Part shown: positions 16,129 to 24,443 of the stretch, piece by piece
How positions within the stretch are numbered: the stretch's first letter is position 1
How the letters are laid out: every line of letters starts with the position of its first letter
NCBI RefSeq assembly: GCF_009733595.1
Contig: NZ_WOFH01000011.1
Span: 1-64,000, forward strand
Origin: Actinomadura litoris
GTDB lineage: Bacteria; Actinomycetota; Actinomycetes; Streptosporangiales; Streptosporangiaceae
Direction of reading: 5' to 3'
DNA length: 64,000 nucleotides
The notes under the pieces: generated by a model
What the model was told of the DNA's origin: nothing
Databases searched by the model: none
What the model saw: the letters and a program-made list of their open reading frames with translations, nothing else
Program-made: the position numbers and the translations under genes

Positions 16129-16877
16129 TCTTCGAGCGGACGCCCGCCGTCATCGGCCACCGGGGCCTCGGTTCGGGCACGCTGACGCCGCCCGGCGGCA
16201 CGTCGTCGGTCGTGGAGAACACGCTGCCCTCGATGCTCGCGGCCGTCGAGGCGGGGGCGTCATGGGTCGAGATCGACGTGACGCGCACCGCCGACGACCG
16301 GCTCGTCCTGCGGCACGACCCGACGACCCCCGAGGGCGACCATGTGGTCGAGCTGCCCGCCGAGGCCACCGGGCTACCGCTGCTGGAGGAGATCTTCGAG
16401 GGCCTGCCCGCCGAGGTCGCGGTGGACGTGGACGTCAAGACCGTCCTGGAGGACGCGACCGACGACCCGTCCCGGCGCACCGGCGCGCTGCTGCTGCCGG
16501 TGCTGCGGCGCGAGGCGCGGCGCCGCCGGTTGCTGGTGACCTCGTTCGACCCGTCGCTGCTGGTGTTCCTGCGCGAGGAGCTGCCGGGCGTCCCGCTGGG
16601 GCTGCTGACCTGGCTGCGGTTCCCGCTGTGGCACGCCGTCCCGGCGGCGGCGGGCCTCGGCCTCCAGGCCGTCGCGCCGCACACCGGGTCGTGCGGGTTC
16701 GAGCACCCCGACACGCGGCTGCGCCCGCTGGAGCGCTGCGTCGAGCAGGCCCACAAGGCGGGCCTGGACGTCGTCGTCTGGTGCCCGTCCGCCGAGCGCG
16801 CGCCCGACTACAAGGCGGCCGGGGTCGACGCGATGGTGGTCAACGACGTCCCCGGGGTGCTCGCCGCCGTGCGCTGA
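16125..16877 (+). CDS. Glycerophosphodiester phosphodiesterase
   Basis: The 250-residue TIM-barrel protein starts at GTG 16125, overlapping the upstream stop by 4 bp. It shows IGHRGLGSG (catalytic His-Arg), VENTLPSMLAAVEAGASWVEIDV with the metal-binding Glu/Asp, and LVLRHDPTT (second catalytic His). VWCPSAERAPDYKAAGVDAMVVNDVPGVL is the family's typical C-terminus. There is no signal peptide, so it is probably cytoplasmic. The family hydrolyses glycerophosphodiesters to glycerol phosphate and an alcohol. Coupling to a cytidylyltransferase suggests recycling or processing of a glycerol- or polyol-phosphate product. Confidence 0.88.
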   Translation: MIFERTPAVIGHRGLGSGTLTPPGGTSSVVENTLPSMLAAVEAGASWVEIDVTRTADDRLVLRHDPTTPEGDHVVELPAEATGLPLLEEIFEGLPAEVAVDVDVKTVLEDATDDPSRRTGALLLPVLRREARRRRLLVTSFDPSLLVFLREELPGVPLGLLTWLRFPLWHAVPAAAGLGLQAVAPHTGSCGFEHPDTRLRPLERCVEQAHKAGLDVVVWCPSAERAPDYKAAGVDAMVVNDVPGVLAAVR

Positions 16878-16883
16878 GGCGGG

Positions 16884-17726
16884 TCAGGAGCGGTCCTTCC
16901 CCTCGCCGCGCAGGTCGTCGCCGCCGTACATCTGCGTCCACTCGCCGACGCCCTCGCCCGAGCCGCCCTGCGGCGACGACGGCTTCGGGCTCTGTGCGGG
17001 CGGCGGCGCGAACGGGCTGGGCGAGCTGCCCGGCGCCCCGGGCGCCCCGGGAGCGCCGGGAGCGGGCTGCGCGGGATGTGCGGGGTGGCCGTACGGGCCG
17101 CTCGGCGGCTGCCACGGCTGGTCCTGCGGCGGACGCCCCGGAGCGCCGGGCGGAGGGGCCGCGTGCCCGGGGGGCGCGCCCAGCAGCGGCGGAGGGGCCA
17201 TCTGGCCGCCCATCGGGGCGGACATCGGTCGTCCCGGCGACGGGCCGAGCGGCGCGGGCGGCGGGCCGCCGAAGCGCGGCGCCGCGCCCGCGGTGCTCGC
17301 CGTCCAGCGGGACGGCGCGAGCGAGGCCACGATCAGCAGCACCCCGATGACCAGGAAGCCGCCGTAGGACGCCAGCGTCATGTACCCGACCGTGAACCTG
17401 TCGGGGGCGAAGTCCCGCACGGTGTTCTCGGCCGCCCAGTTGGGGGCGAGCACCCACAGGACCCCGACGGAGGCGAACGCGACGCCGGGGACGAGCGAGG
17501 CGAGCGGCGAGAGCCGCGACCCCGCCGACACCCCGAGGACGGCCGCGACCAGGATCAGCAGCGCCGCGCCGACCCACTTGTCGCTGCCGCCCGCCCGGCC
17601 CGTGTAGGCCGACAGCCGGATGCCGAACCCGAGTTTCTGGGCGCCGTACAGCAGGGCCCCGGCCACCAGTGGCGTGATGATCAGACCGATCAGCGCGCCT
17701 ATCACGTGACGTGCGCTGTTGGACAT
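16884..17726 (-). CDS. Four-helix membrane protein with Pro/Gly-rich tail
   Basis: ATG 17726 is chosen because AGGAGGTGGGC lies directly upstream; a longer open frame to 17762 has no such site. The 280-residue product has hydrophobic segments at about 6-28 (HVIGALIGLIITPLVAGALL), 51-68, 75-95 and 125-147. A long low-complexity tail rich in Pro, Gly and Ala (APGAPGAPGAPG and similar) follows, ending GGDDLRGEGKDRS. No family is recognised beyond this architecture, which is common in actinobacterial membrane proteins near envelope genes. It converges on the glycerophosphodiesterase with 6 bp between them. Confidence 0.7.
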   Translation of the reverse strand: MSNSARHVIGALIGLIITPLVAGALLYGAQKLGFGIRLSAYTGRAGGSDKWVGAALLILVAAVLGVSAGSRLSPLASLVPGVAFASVGVLWVLAPNWAAENTVRDFAPDRFTVGYMTLASYGGFLVIGVLLIVASLAPSRWTASTAGAAPRFGGPPPAPLGPSPGRPMSAPMGGQMAPPPLLGAPPGHAAPPPGAPGRPPQDQPWQPPSGPYGHPAHPAQPAPGAPGAPGAPGSSPSPFAPPPAQSPKPSSPQGGSGEGVGEWTQMYGGDDLRGEGKDRS

Positions 17727-17819
17727 GCCCACCTCCTCGTCGGTTGGCGGCATGACCGCCAACCTAACCCTCAGACGTACCTGAGCGCACGGGGGTTCAG
17801 GGGAGGAGCGGGCTGCCCG

Positions 17820-18956
17820 CTATCGGACGGCTTCTCCTGGTTTGGCCGGAGCGGGCTGGCCGAGCCCGGGCGGGCTGGTGAGGAAGCCGACACCCCAGGT
17901 GAGGTGCATGGTCGCGAAGACCAGCGGGAGGCGCAGCCACGCCGACACCGGCAGGCCCCGCCCCTCGACGGCGGCGCCCGCGACCATCGCCGCCGCGTAG
18001 CCGCCGGGCAGGATCCAGCCCGGCCAGAAGCCGACCGCGCCCGCCACCACGCCCGCGGTGATCGCCAGCACGGCGATCGGCGGCGCGAGGTAGCGCAGGT
18101 TGAGCGTGCCCTGGTGCTCGCGCCCGACGACGCGGCGCCAGCGCCCGGTGTGGAAGTACTGCTTGGCGAGGGCCCGCAGGTTGGGCCGGGGGCGGTAGGT
18201 GACGCGCATCCGGGGGGTGAAGAAGATCCGCCCGCCGCTCTGCCGGATGCGGTGGTTCATCTCCCAGTCCTGGGCGCGGGTGAAGGTCTCGTCGTAGCCG
18301 CCGACCCGCTCCAGCGCGCTGCGGCGGAACGTGCCGAGGTAGACGGTCTCGACCTCGCCGGCCTCGCCGCCGGTGTGGAAGCGGGCGTTGCCGACGCCGA
18401 GCTTGGAGGTCATCGCGCGCGCGACGGCCTTCTCGAACGCGGTGACGCCCTCGGCGGCCATGATGCCGCCCACGTTGTCGGCGCCGGACTCCTCCATCGT
18501 CTCGACCGCCGCGCGGACGTAGTCGGGCGGCAGCAGCGAGTGGCCGTCCACCCGGACGATGATCGAGTACTGCGACGCCTTGATCGCGATGTTGAGGCCC
18601 TGCGGGGTGCGGCCGGTCGGGTTCGCGACCACGACGATGCGGGCGTCCTCCCCGGCCAGCCTGCGGGAGATCTCCTCGGTGCGGTCGCGCGAGGGCCCGA
18701 TCGCCAGGACCAGCTCAAGCTCGCCGGGATAGTCCTGGGTGAGGATGCGCCGGACGGCGTCGGTCAGGTGGCGCTGCTCGTTGAGCACCGGCATCACCAC
18801 CGACACGGCCGGCCACGTGCGCTCGCCGGCGGCGGCACGCGGCTCGGGCTGCGGCACTGGCTCCGGCTGCGGCACCGGCTCCGGCGCCGGCCGCTCTCCG
18901 GTCTGCTGGGCCTGCTTGGCGTGGGGAGACGGGTTCATATGGGCTCGCGGACACAC
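17820..18956 (-). CDS. GT2-family glycosyltransferase with C-terminal transmembrane segments
   Basis: The 378-residue product has a disordered PEPVPQPEP-type repeat near residues 24-40. A GT-A domain follows: AVSVVMPVLNEQRHLTDAVRRI, VVVANPTGRTPQGLNIAI, RVDGHSLLPPDYV as the DXD-equivalent, and TRAQDWEMNHRIRQSGG as the acceptor motif. At least two hydrophobic segments follow (IAVLAITAGVVAGAVGFWPGW and a later one). This resembles ExoA-type or polysaccharide glucosyltransferases at the inner membrane. GTG 18956 is used; ATG 18938 is the alternative and neither has a strong ribosome-binding site. It is divergent from the LCP ligase gene. Confidence 0.83.
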   Translation of the reverse strand: MCPRAHMNPSPHAKQAQQTGERPAPEPVPQPEPVPQPEPRAAAGERTWPAVSVVMPVLNEQRHLTDAVRRILTQDYPGELELVLAIGPSRDRTEEISRRLAGEDARIVVVANPTGRTPQGLNIAIKASQYSIIVRVDGHSLLPPDYVRAAVETMEESGADNVGGIMAAEGVTAFEKAVARAMTSKLGVGNARFHTGGEAGEVETVYLGTFRRSALERVGGYDETFTRAQDWEMNHRIRQSGGRIFFTPRMRVTYRPRPNLRALAKQYFHTGRWRRVVGREHQGTLNLRYLAPPIAVLAITAGVVAGAVGFWPGWILPGGYAAAMVAGAAVEGRGLPVSAWLRLPLVFATMHLTWGVGFLTSPPGLGQPAPAKPGEAVR

Positions 18957-19117
18957 CTCGACCTACCGGCCGGAGGAGGCCCCCCTTCCTCTCTCTCGCT
19001 GGCTTGCCTGACGCGGCCCACGCCACCCAGGATCACGTGCGGGCCGCCGGGTGTGGTCAAGTCGGCGCCACGTTACTGCAAGGACACGAGGTCCAGGTAG
19101 CCATCGGACGGGTGTCT

Positions 19118-19133
19118 CCCACTTTAGAGTGGG
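19118..19133. promoter_or_regulatory. Inverted repeat in the GT2/LCP divergent region
   Basis: CCCACT and AGTGGG form a perfect 6-bp stem around TTAG, extendable by a G-U and a C-G pair. It lies 55 bp before the LCP start, in the 232-bp region shared with the divergent GT2 gene. It could be an operator or leader hairpin. Confidence 0.4.
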
Positions 19134-19188
19134 GGGCACTCGCGTCGACACGCGCTGGATGGCAGTCCTTGGGGAGGCGGGCGGTCGC

Positions 19189-20865
19189 ATGGCAGACGGG
19201 CACGACTCAGGTCGAGGCGACTCCGACCCGCTGGAACACTACTTCCGGCCCCGCCCGGGGGGCGCGGCGAAGGGTCCGGGGTCCGGCGACGAGGGCGATA
19301 TCGAGGGCGTGACCATCGAGGGCATGCCCGCCCCGAGGGTGCCGGTGGAGGGCCGCGGGCCCCGCCGCCCGGGGCCGACGCTGAGCCCGCGCGCGGCGGT
19401 GAGCGCCCGGCGGCAGCGCCGTTTCCTCATGGTCACCGGAACGATGTCGGCGTTCGTGCTGCTGACCTCCGGCGGCGCGTGGGCCTTCCAGAACTACGTG
19501 ACCGGCGCGATCGACAAGGTGTCGGTCGGCGGGCTCGGCAAGGGCAAGGACGCGCCGAAGGGCGCGATGACGATCCTGGTCGCGGGCGTCGACCGGCGCG
19601 AGGGGCTGACGCGCGAGCAGCAGCGGGCGGCCAGGCTCGGGCACGAGCCGGGCGAGCGGTCCGACACGATGATGCTGCTGCACATCTCCCGCGACCACGA
19701 CGACGTGTCGGTCGTGAACCTGCCGCGCGACTCCTACGTCACGATCCCGGCGCACGACTCGAACGGCTCGGAGGGCGCGAAGGGGGCGCGGGTCCCGGCC
19801 CGTCCCGGCAAGCTGACCTGGGCCTACCAGTTCGGCGGGCCCGACCTGACCGTCGACACGATCAAGCGGGCCACCGGCGTGTCCATCGACCACTACGTCG
19901 AGGTCAACTTCTACGGCTTCGTCAACATGGTGGACGCGCTCGGCGGTGTGGACATCTGCACCGAGCAGCCGATCGACGACGCCAAGAGCGGGCTGAAGCT
20001 CCCGGCGGGCAAGTCGCACGTGGACGGCCTGAAGGCGCTCGGGTTCGCGCGCGCCCGCTACACGCTGACCGGCGGCAGCGACCTCGGGCGCATCGACCGG
20101 CAGCAGCAGTTCATGGCGCAGATGATGAAGCAGGCGCTCTCGTCCAGGACGCTGAGCGACCCGGTGAAGTCGACGCGGTTCCTGAACGCGGCGCTGAAGT
20201 CGCTGCGCGTCGACCCGAAGCTCGCCAAGAACCTGCCGAAGCTCGCCAACCAGATGAAGGACCTCTCGACCGACCGGCTGACGTTCGCGAAGGTGCCGCT
20301 GGCCAACCCCGACTACAACACCGTGCTGTGGAACGCCTCGACCCCGCAGTCGACCGTCCAGTGGGACGAGCGCCGCGCGCGGGACCTGTTCACCCGGATC
20401 CGGCGCGACAAGGCGCTGGCCAAGGAGACCCCGAAGCCGAAGCCGAGCGCGAGCCCGACGACCAAGAAGCCGGGCGAGGAGTTGACCGTGCCACCGGACG
20501 AGATCCAGGTGCGCGTGCTCAACGCGATCGGCACCCGGGGGCTCGCGACGCGCGCGGGCGGGGAGTTGAACCGGGCCGGATTTCACGCGACCGTCGTGCC
20601 CGGCGTGGCGCGGCGCGGGCTCCAGACGACGCAGATCCAGTACGGCCCGGGCCGCGAGGACTCGGCCAAGACCCTCGCCGCCGCGATCCCGGGGGCGCGG
20701 CTGAAGAAGGTCTCCTCGCTCGGGAGCCGCATCCAGGTGCTGGTCGGCGGCGACTGGGACGGGGTGAAGAAGGTCAAGGTGACCGGCGCGTCGCCGACCC
20801 CGACGCCTTCGTCCGGCACCCCGGCGGTGGAGACCGGCACGGCCACCCAGAAGCTCTGCGACTGA
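19189..20865 (+). CDS. LytR-CpsA-Psr (LCP) family cell-wall glycopolymer ligase with LytR C-terminal domain
   Basis: Start ATG 19189 follows GGGGAGGCGG; ATG 19159 is an in-frame alternative. The 558-residue protein has a 75-residue cytoplasmic Arg/Pro-rich leader and one transmembrane helix at about 83-103 (FLMVTGTMSAFVLLTSGGAWAF). The extracellular LCP domain shows RSDTMMLLHISR, VVNLPRDSYVTIP, VEVNFYGFVNMVDALGGV and FARARYTLTGGSDLGRIDRQQ, which contain the conserved Asp and Arg residues. The LytR_C domain starts near residue 432 (IQVRVLNAIGTRGLA). LCP enzymes transfer polyprenyl-linked wall polymers to peptidoglycan, matching the nearby polymer-synthesis genes. Confidence 0.92.
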   Translation: MADGHDSGRGDSDPLEHYFRPRPGGAAKGPGSGDEGDIEGVTIEGMPAPRVPVEGRGPRRPGPTLSPRAAVSARRQRRFLMVTGTMSAFVLLTSGGAWAFQNYVTGAIDKVSVGGLGKGKDAPKGAMTILVAGVDRREGLTREQQRAARLGHEPGERSDTMMLLHISRDHDDVSVVNLPRDSYVTIPAHDSNGSEGAKGARVPARPGKLTWAYQFGGPDLTVDTIKRATGVSIDHYVEVNFYGFVNMVDALGGVDICTEQPIDDAKSGLKLPAGKSHVDGLKALGFARARYTLTGGSDLGRIDRQQQFMAQMMKQALSSRTLSDPVKSTRFLNAALKSLRVDPKLAKNLPKLANQMKDLSTDRLTFAKVPLANPDYNTVLWNASTPQSTVQWDERRARDLFTRIRRDKALAKETPKPKPSASPTTKKPGEELTVPPDEIQVRVLNAIGTRGLATRAGGELNRAGFHATVVPGVARRGLQTTQIQYGPGREDSAKTLAAAIPGARLKKVSSLGSRIQVLVGGDWDGVKKVKVTGASPTPTPSSGTPAVETGTATQKLCD

Positions 20866-20936
20866 CGGCACGACCACCCGGCGGCCCGCCGGACGCCCTC
20901 CCCTAGAATGCGGTTCTAGGAGCGAGGGAGGTCCCT

Positions 20937-21815
20937 GTGGAGGCGTTCTACCGGCCGCTCGGCGGCGGGCTGTTCGCGAGCACCCCGGCGACGGCGGGCC
21001 CCTGGTCGCCGCACGCGCAGCACGCCGGGCCGGTCGCGGGCCTGCTCGGGCACGTCCTCGAACGGCACGAGCCGGACTCTGGCGGGGGGACGACACGCCA
21101 CACCCCCCAGAACGACTCGAACTCTGGTGGGGGGACGACCCCCCACACCCCCCGGAACGGCCCGAAGCCGCGCACGCGTATCGCCCGGGTGACGGTGGAG
21201 ATCCTCGGCCCCGTCCCGGTGGCGGAGCTGGCGGTGACGGCGCGGGTCCTGCGTCCGGGGCGGCGGGTGGCGCTGCTCGAAGCGGAGATGACGCACGCGG
21301 GACGGCCGGTGGCACGTGCCACCGCCTGGCGGATCCTCGCGGCGCCCGAGCGGCTCCCCTCGGTCTGGCACGCTCCCGCGCCGCCGCCGATGCCGGCGGC
21401 GGCCTCGCCGCTGGTGGCGTGGGAGGGCGCCCACCTCGACGGCTACCTGTCGGCGATGGAGTGGCGCGTGGTCGAGGGCGCCCTCGGACGTCCCGGGCCC
21501 GGCGTGGTCTGGGCGCGGCCCCGGATCCCGCTCGTCGCGGGCGAGGCCGACACGCCGCTCGTGCGGGCGCTCGTGCTGGCCGACAGCGCGTCCGGCGTCG
21601 GCAGCCAGCTCGATCTCTCCAAGTGGCTGATCATCAACACCGACCTGACCGTCGCGCTGCACCGCGACCCGGTCGGCGAATGGCTGTGCATGGGCGCCGC
21701 GCTGCACGCGAGCGCGCTGGGCAGCGCGCTGTGCGAGGCCACGCTGGCCGACCGCGACGGCGACGTCGGGCGCGTCCTGCAGACCCTCCTGGTGGACGAG
21801 CTCCCCTCCGCCTGA
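20937..21815 (+). CDS. Double-hotdog acyl-CoA thioesterase-like protein carrying an in-frame repeat insertion
   Basis: GTG 20937 has GGGAGGTCC upstream. The 292-residue product fits the TesB-like two-hotdog fold: FYRPLGGGLFASTPATAGPW and HAQHAGPVAGLLGHVLE in the first half, VTVEILGPVPVAELAVTARVLRPG, then SGVGSQLDLSKWLIINTDLTVALHR in the second hotdog. Between residues about 45 and 75 it contains two copies of SGGGTT-x-HTP-x-N, encoded by two 38-bp G-tract palindromic repeats. Relatives would normally run straight from the helix into the strand. Whether the insertion is tolerated as a surface loop or damages the enzyme is unknown. Substrate unknown. Confidence 0.78.
   Translation: MEAFYRPLGGGLFASTPATAGPWSPHAQHAGPVAGLLGHVLERHEPDSGGGTTRHTPQNDSNSGGGTTPHTPRNGPKPRTRIARVTVEILGPVPVAELAVTARVLRPGRRVALLEAEMTHAGRPVARATAWRILAAPERLPSVWHAPAPPPMPAAASPLVAWEGAHLDGYLSAMEWRVVEGALGRPGPGVVWARPRIPLVAGEADTPLVRALVLADSASGVGSQLDLSKWLIINTDLTVALHRDPVGEWLCMGAALHASALGSALCEATLADRDGDVGRVLQTLLVDELPSA
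21076..21113. repeat. G-tract palindromic repeat, copy 2 (inside thioesterase gene)
   Basis: This 38-bp unit runs from ACTCTGGCGGGGGG through ACGACAC to CCACACCCCCCAGAAC. It differs from the next unit at a few positions, and its length together with the 7-bp spacer keeps the reading frame. It is the more degenerate of the pair. Confidence 0.75.
21121..21158. repeat. G-tract palindromic repeat, copy 3 (inside thioesterase gene)
   Basis: This is the second 38-bp unit, 45 bp after the first. GTGGGGGG-ACGA-CCCCCCAC gives a perfect 8-bp stem with a tetraloop, followed by ACCCCCCGGAAC. The layout matches the units at 31056-31199 in reverse orientation. Confidence 0.8.
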
Positions 21816-21859
21816 GCCCCGGCTCGACCGGACCCGACCCGCCCTGACCTCGACCACCC

Positions 21860-21888
21860 TTGATCGCTACTCTCTGTGATGATAGGCA
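21860..21888 (+). promoter_or_regulatory. Putative sigma-70-type promoter for the lipoprotein gene
   Basis: TTGATC at 21860 and TAGGCA at 21883 are separated by exactly 17 bp, close to the actinobacterial TTGACA / TAGnnT pattern. This places the transcription start about 35 bp before the ATG at 21930. Confidence 0.55.
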
Positions 21889-21929
21889 GACAGAGAGAAG
21901 TCACGTGCGACCGTCAGGAGACACACAGC

Positions 21930-22439
21930 ATGTCGGCAAGGGTTCTCGTCCTGCTCACCACGACCGCCGCCGCACTGGCCCTCACGGGCTGCGGCAGCGA
22001 CACTCATCTCGCATCCGCCGCGCCGACCCCCGGGGGCCATCCCGTGGTGGACGCGCCCGCGGCACAACCCGACCCGGACTCGCCGGAGGCGGGCCCGGGC
22101 AAACCGAAGACCAAGCCGAAGGGCAACCCGAAGGCCGCGGCCGCGGAGGCCAAGGACGGCACCGACCTCGGCGCCTGCCTGGACGCCACCTGCGAGGTGG
22201 AGGTCAGCGACGGCCAGGAGATCCCGCTGGACGGCAGGCACGGCGCCGACTCGATCGCCGTCAAGGTCAGGGGGGACCAGGTCACCTTCACCATGCGGAA
22301 CAAGGGCTCGAAGGCCACCACCACGCAGTGGCTGATCGGATCGAACGCGGTCGGCGGGACCTCGGTGTTCAATGGGATCAGGCTGACCCCGCGCAAGGGG
22401 CCGGACGGCAAGGTCATCGTGGACATCTCCCACGACTGA
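21930..22439 (+). CDS. Small secreted lipoprotein of unknown function
   Basis: ATG 21930 has AGGAG 9 nt upstream. The 169-residue product has a signal peptide (VLVLLTTTAAALALTGC) whose lipobox LTGC puts the lipidated Cys near residue 19. A Pro/Lys linker (PGKPKTKPKGNPK) leads to a compact domain with a CLDATCEVEV cysteine pair, VKVRGDQVTFTMRN and a C-terminal VIVDISHD. The domain looks like a small beta-sandwich, but no family can be named. It has its own promoter and is followed by a strong terminator, so it is probably monocistronic. Confidence 0.75.
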   Translation: MSARVLVLLTTTAAALALTGCGSDTHLASAAPTPGGHPVVDAPAAQPDPDSPEAGPGKPKTKPKGNPKAAAAEAKDGTDLGACLDATCEVEVSDGQEIPLDGRHGADSIAVKVRGDQVTFTMRNKGSKATTTQWLIGSNAVGGTSVFNGIRLTPRKGPDGKVIVDISHD

Positions 22440-22452
22440 CGCCCGGGTGAGG

Positions 22453-22496
22453 CGCGGCCGCGCCCCCGTCCGGTGCCGGACGGGGGCGCGGCCGCG
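22453..22496. terminator. 21-bp perfect hairpin terminator
   Basis: CGCGGCCGCGCC... at 22453-22473 pairs perfectly over 21 bases with 22476-22496 around a 2-nt TG centre. It starts 14 bp after the lipoprotein stop. The stem is almost pure G/C and has no T-tract. Its position between two plus-strand genes fits a factor-independent terminator insulating ugd from upstream transcription. Confidence 0.75.
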
Positions 22497-22646
22497 TGAA
22501 CGGGCGATCACCCGCCGGCGGGACGTCCGGCCCCGCACCCCGTAGGATTTCGGACACGCGCACCATGTGCGAACCCCCGCCAAACGCCGCTCGCCACCCC
22601 CTCCCGCGGAGACCCCGCGGCGGCGGCGAACCGAGAGGAGCCCGAC

Positions 22647-23981
22647 TTGGCCCACCGGCTGACGGTCATCGGAACCGGTTACCTCGGCGCCACGCACGCC
22701 GCCTGCATGGCGGACCTCGGCTTCGAGGTCCTCGGCCTGGACATGGACGAGGAGAAGGTCGCCCGGCTGTCGGCCGGTGACCTGCCCTTCTACGAACCCG
22801 GGCTGGAACCGGTGCTGCGCCGGGGGCTGGAGAGCGGGCGGCTGCGCTTCACCTCGTCCTACGCGGAGGCCGCCGAGTTCGGCGACGTGCACTTCCTCTG
22901 CGTCGGCACCCCGCAGAAGTCGGGCGAGTACGCCGCCGACCTGACCTACGTGAACGCGGCGGTCGAGGCGCTGGCGCCGCTGCTGACCCGGCCCTGCCTG
23001 GTCGTCGGCAAGTCCACGGTCCCGGTCGGGACGGCCGCGCGGCTCGGTGACGTGCTGGCCCGGCTCGCGCCCGTCGGCGGCGACGCCGTCCTCGCCTGGA
23101 ACCCCGAGTTCCTGCGCGAGGGCTTCGCCGTCGACGACACGCTGAACCCCGACCGGATCGTGGTCGGCCTGCCCGGCGAGCAGGGCGCCGCCGAGCACGC
23201 CGAGAAGGTCCTGCGCGAGGTCTACGCGAGCGCGCTGGGCGCCGGGACCCCGCTCGTCACCGCCGACTTCCCGACCGCCGAGCTCGTGAAGGTGTCGGCC
23301 AACGCGTTCCTCGCCACCAAGATCTCCTTCATCAACGCGATGGCCGAGGTCTGCGAGGCCGCGCACGCCGACGTGACGAAGCTCTCGGAGGCGCTCTCCT
23401 ACGACGACCGGATCGGCGGCCGGTTCCTCGGCCCCGGCCTCGGCTTCGGCGGCGGCTGCCTGCCCAAGGACATCCGCGCGTTCATGGCCCGCGCGGGCGA
23501 GTTGGGCGCCGACCAGGCGCTCACGTTCCTGCGCGAGGTCGACGAGATCAACATCCGCCGCCGCATCCGCATGGTGGACCTCGCCCGGCAGCTGCTCGGC
23601 GGCTCCTTCATCGGCCGGACGGTCGGCGTGCTCGGCGCCGCGTTCAAGCCGAACTCCGACGACGTCCGCGACTCCCCCGCCCTGGACGTGGCCGCCTCCA
23701 TCCGCGCGCAGGGCGGCAAGGTCACCGTCTACGACCCGCAGGCCATGCCCAACGCCCGCCGCGCCCACCCGTCCCTGGACTTCGGCGAGTCGGCGCTCGC
23801 GGCGGCGGCCGGCGCGCACGTCGTCCTGCTGCTGACCGAGTGGGCCGAGTTCCGCGACATGGAGCCCGACGCCCTGGCCGGCGCCGTCGCCGAGCGCAAC
23901 CTGGTCGACGGCCGCAACGCCCTGGACCCCGAACGCTGGCGCGCCGCGGGCTGGAACTACCGCGCCCTCGGCCGCCCCTAG
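22647..23981 (+). CDS. ugd: UDP-glucose 6-dehydrogenase
   Basis: The start is TTG 22647, with GAGAGGAG upstream. The 444-residue protein has the NAD-binding TVIGTGYLGATHAACMADLG, the VGTPQKSGEYAADLTYV loop, KSTVPVGT and WNPEFLREGFAVDDTLNPDRIVVG. The catalytic Cys271 lies in GFGGGCLPKDIRA. A C-terminal UDP-binding domain has LGAAFKPNSDDVRDSPALDVA. These are the marks of Ugd, which makes UDP-glucuronate for uronic-acid polymers. It is distinct from the wecC-type enzyme at 2179, so the region encodes two different UDP-uronic acid routes. It stands alone, 38 bp before a CoA-binding protein gene. Confidence 0.9.
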   Translation: MAHRLTVIGTGYLGATHAACMADLGFEVLGLDMDEEKVARLSAGDLPFYEPGLEPVLRRGLESGRLRFTSSYAEAAEFGDVHFLCVGTPQKSGEYAADLTYVNAAVEALAPLLTRPCLVVGKSTVPVGTAARLGDVLARLAPVGGDAVLAWNPEFLREGFAVDDTLNPDRIVVGLPGEQGAAEHAEKVLREVYASALGAGTPLVTADFPTAELVKVSANAFLATKISFINAMAEVCEAAHADVTKLSEALSYDDRIGGRFLGPGLGFGGGCLPKDIRAFMARAGELGADQALTFLREVDEINIRRRIRMVDLARQLLGGSFIGRTVGVLGAAFKPNSDDVRDSPALDVAASIRAQGGKVTVYDPQAMPNARRAHPSLDFGESALAAAAGAHVVLLLTEWAEFRDMEPDALAGAVAERNLVDGRNALDPERWRAAGWNYRALGRP

Positions 23982-24019
23982 GCGGGAACGCCCCGGAACC
24001 CGGGCGTGTTGTGCGACGT

Positions 24020-24430
24020 ATGGGGCATTTTGCTGAGCCGGACGTCATCGAGCGGTTGTTGAGCGACACCAAGGTCTGGGCCTTCGTGGGCCTGGGCGCC
24101 AACCCGGCGCGCGAGGTCTACAACCAGGCGCGCCTGCTCCAGGGGCGGGGAAAGCGGATCATCCCCGTGCACCCGGACGGCGAGGAGGTCCTCGGCGAGC
24201 AGGCGTACGCCTCGCTGGCCGACGTCCCCGGGGAAGTCGACGTCGTGGGCGTCTACCGGCGCTCGGAGTTCGCGGGCGCCGTCGTGGACGAGGCGATCGC
24301 GGCCGGCGCGAAGGCCGTGTGGCTCCCGCTCGACGTGGTCGACGAAGCCGCCGGGCGGCGGGCGCGCGACGCGGGCCTGGACGTCGTCATGGACCGGTGC
24401 CCGGCGATCGAGTGGGCGAAGCGCCGGTAG
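24020..24430 (+). CDS. CoA-binding domain protein (YccU-like)
   Basis: The 136-residue protein is a single Rossmann-type CoA-binding domain: VWAFVGLGANPAREVYNQARLLQGRGKRIIPVHPDGEEVLGEQAYASLADVP in sequence order, then VDVVGVYRRSEFAGAVVDEAIAAGAKAVWLPLDVVDE, ending MDRCPAIEW. The conserved Cys-Pro near the end is typical of the family. Its physiological role is not established. ATG 24020 or GTG 24011 could start translation; neither has a good ribosome-binding site. Confidence 0.8.
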   Translation: MGHFAEPDVIERLLSDTKVWAFVGLGANPAREVYNQARLLQGRGKRIIPVHPDGEEVLGEQAYASLADVPGEVDVVGVYRRSEFAGAVVDEAIAAGAKAVWLPLDVVDEAAGRRARDAGLDVVMDRCPAIEWAKRR

Positions 24431-24443
24431 CGGCGGGCGGCGC

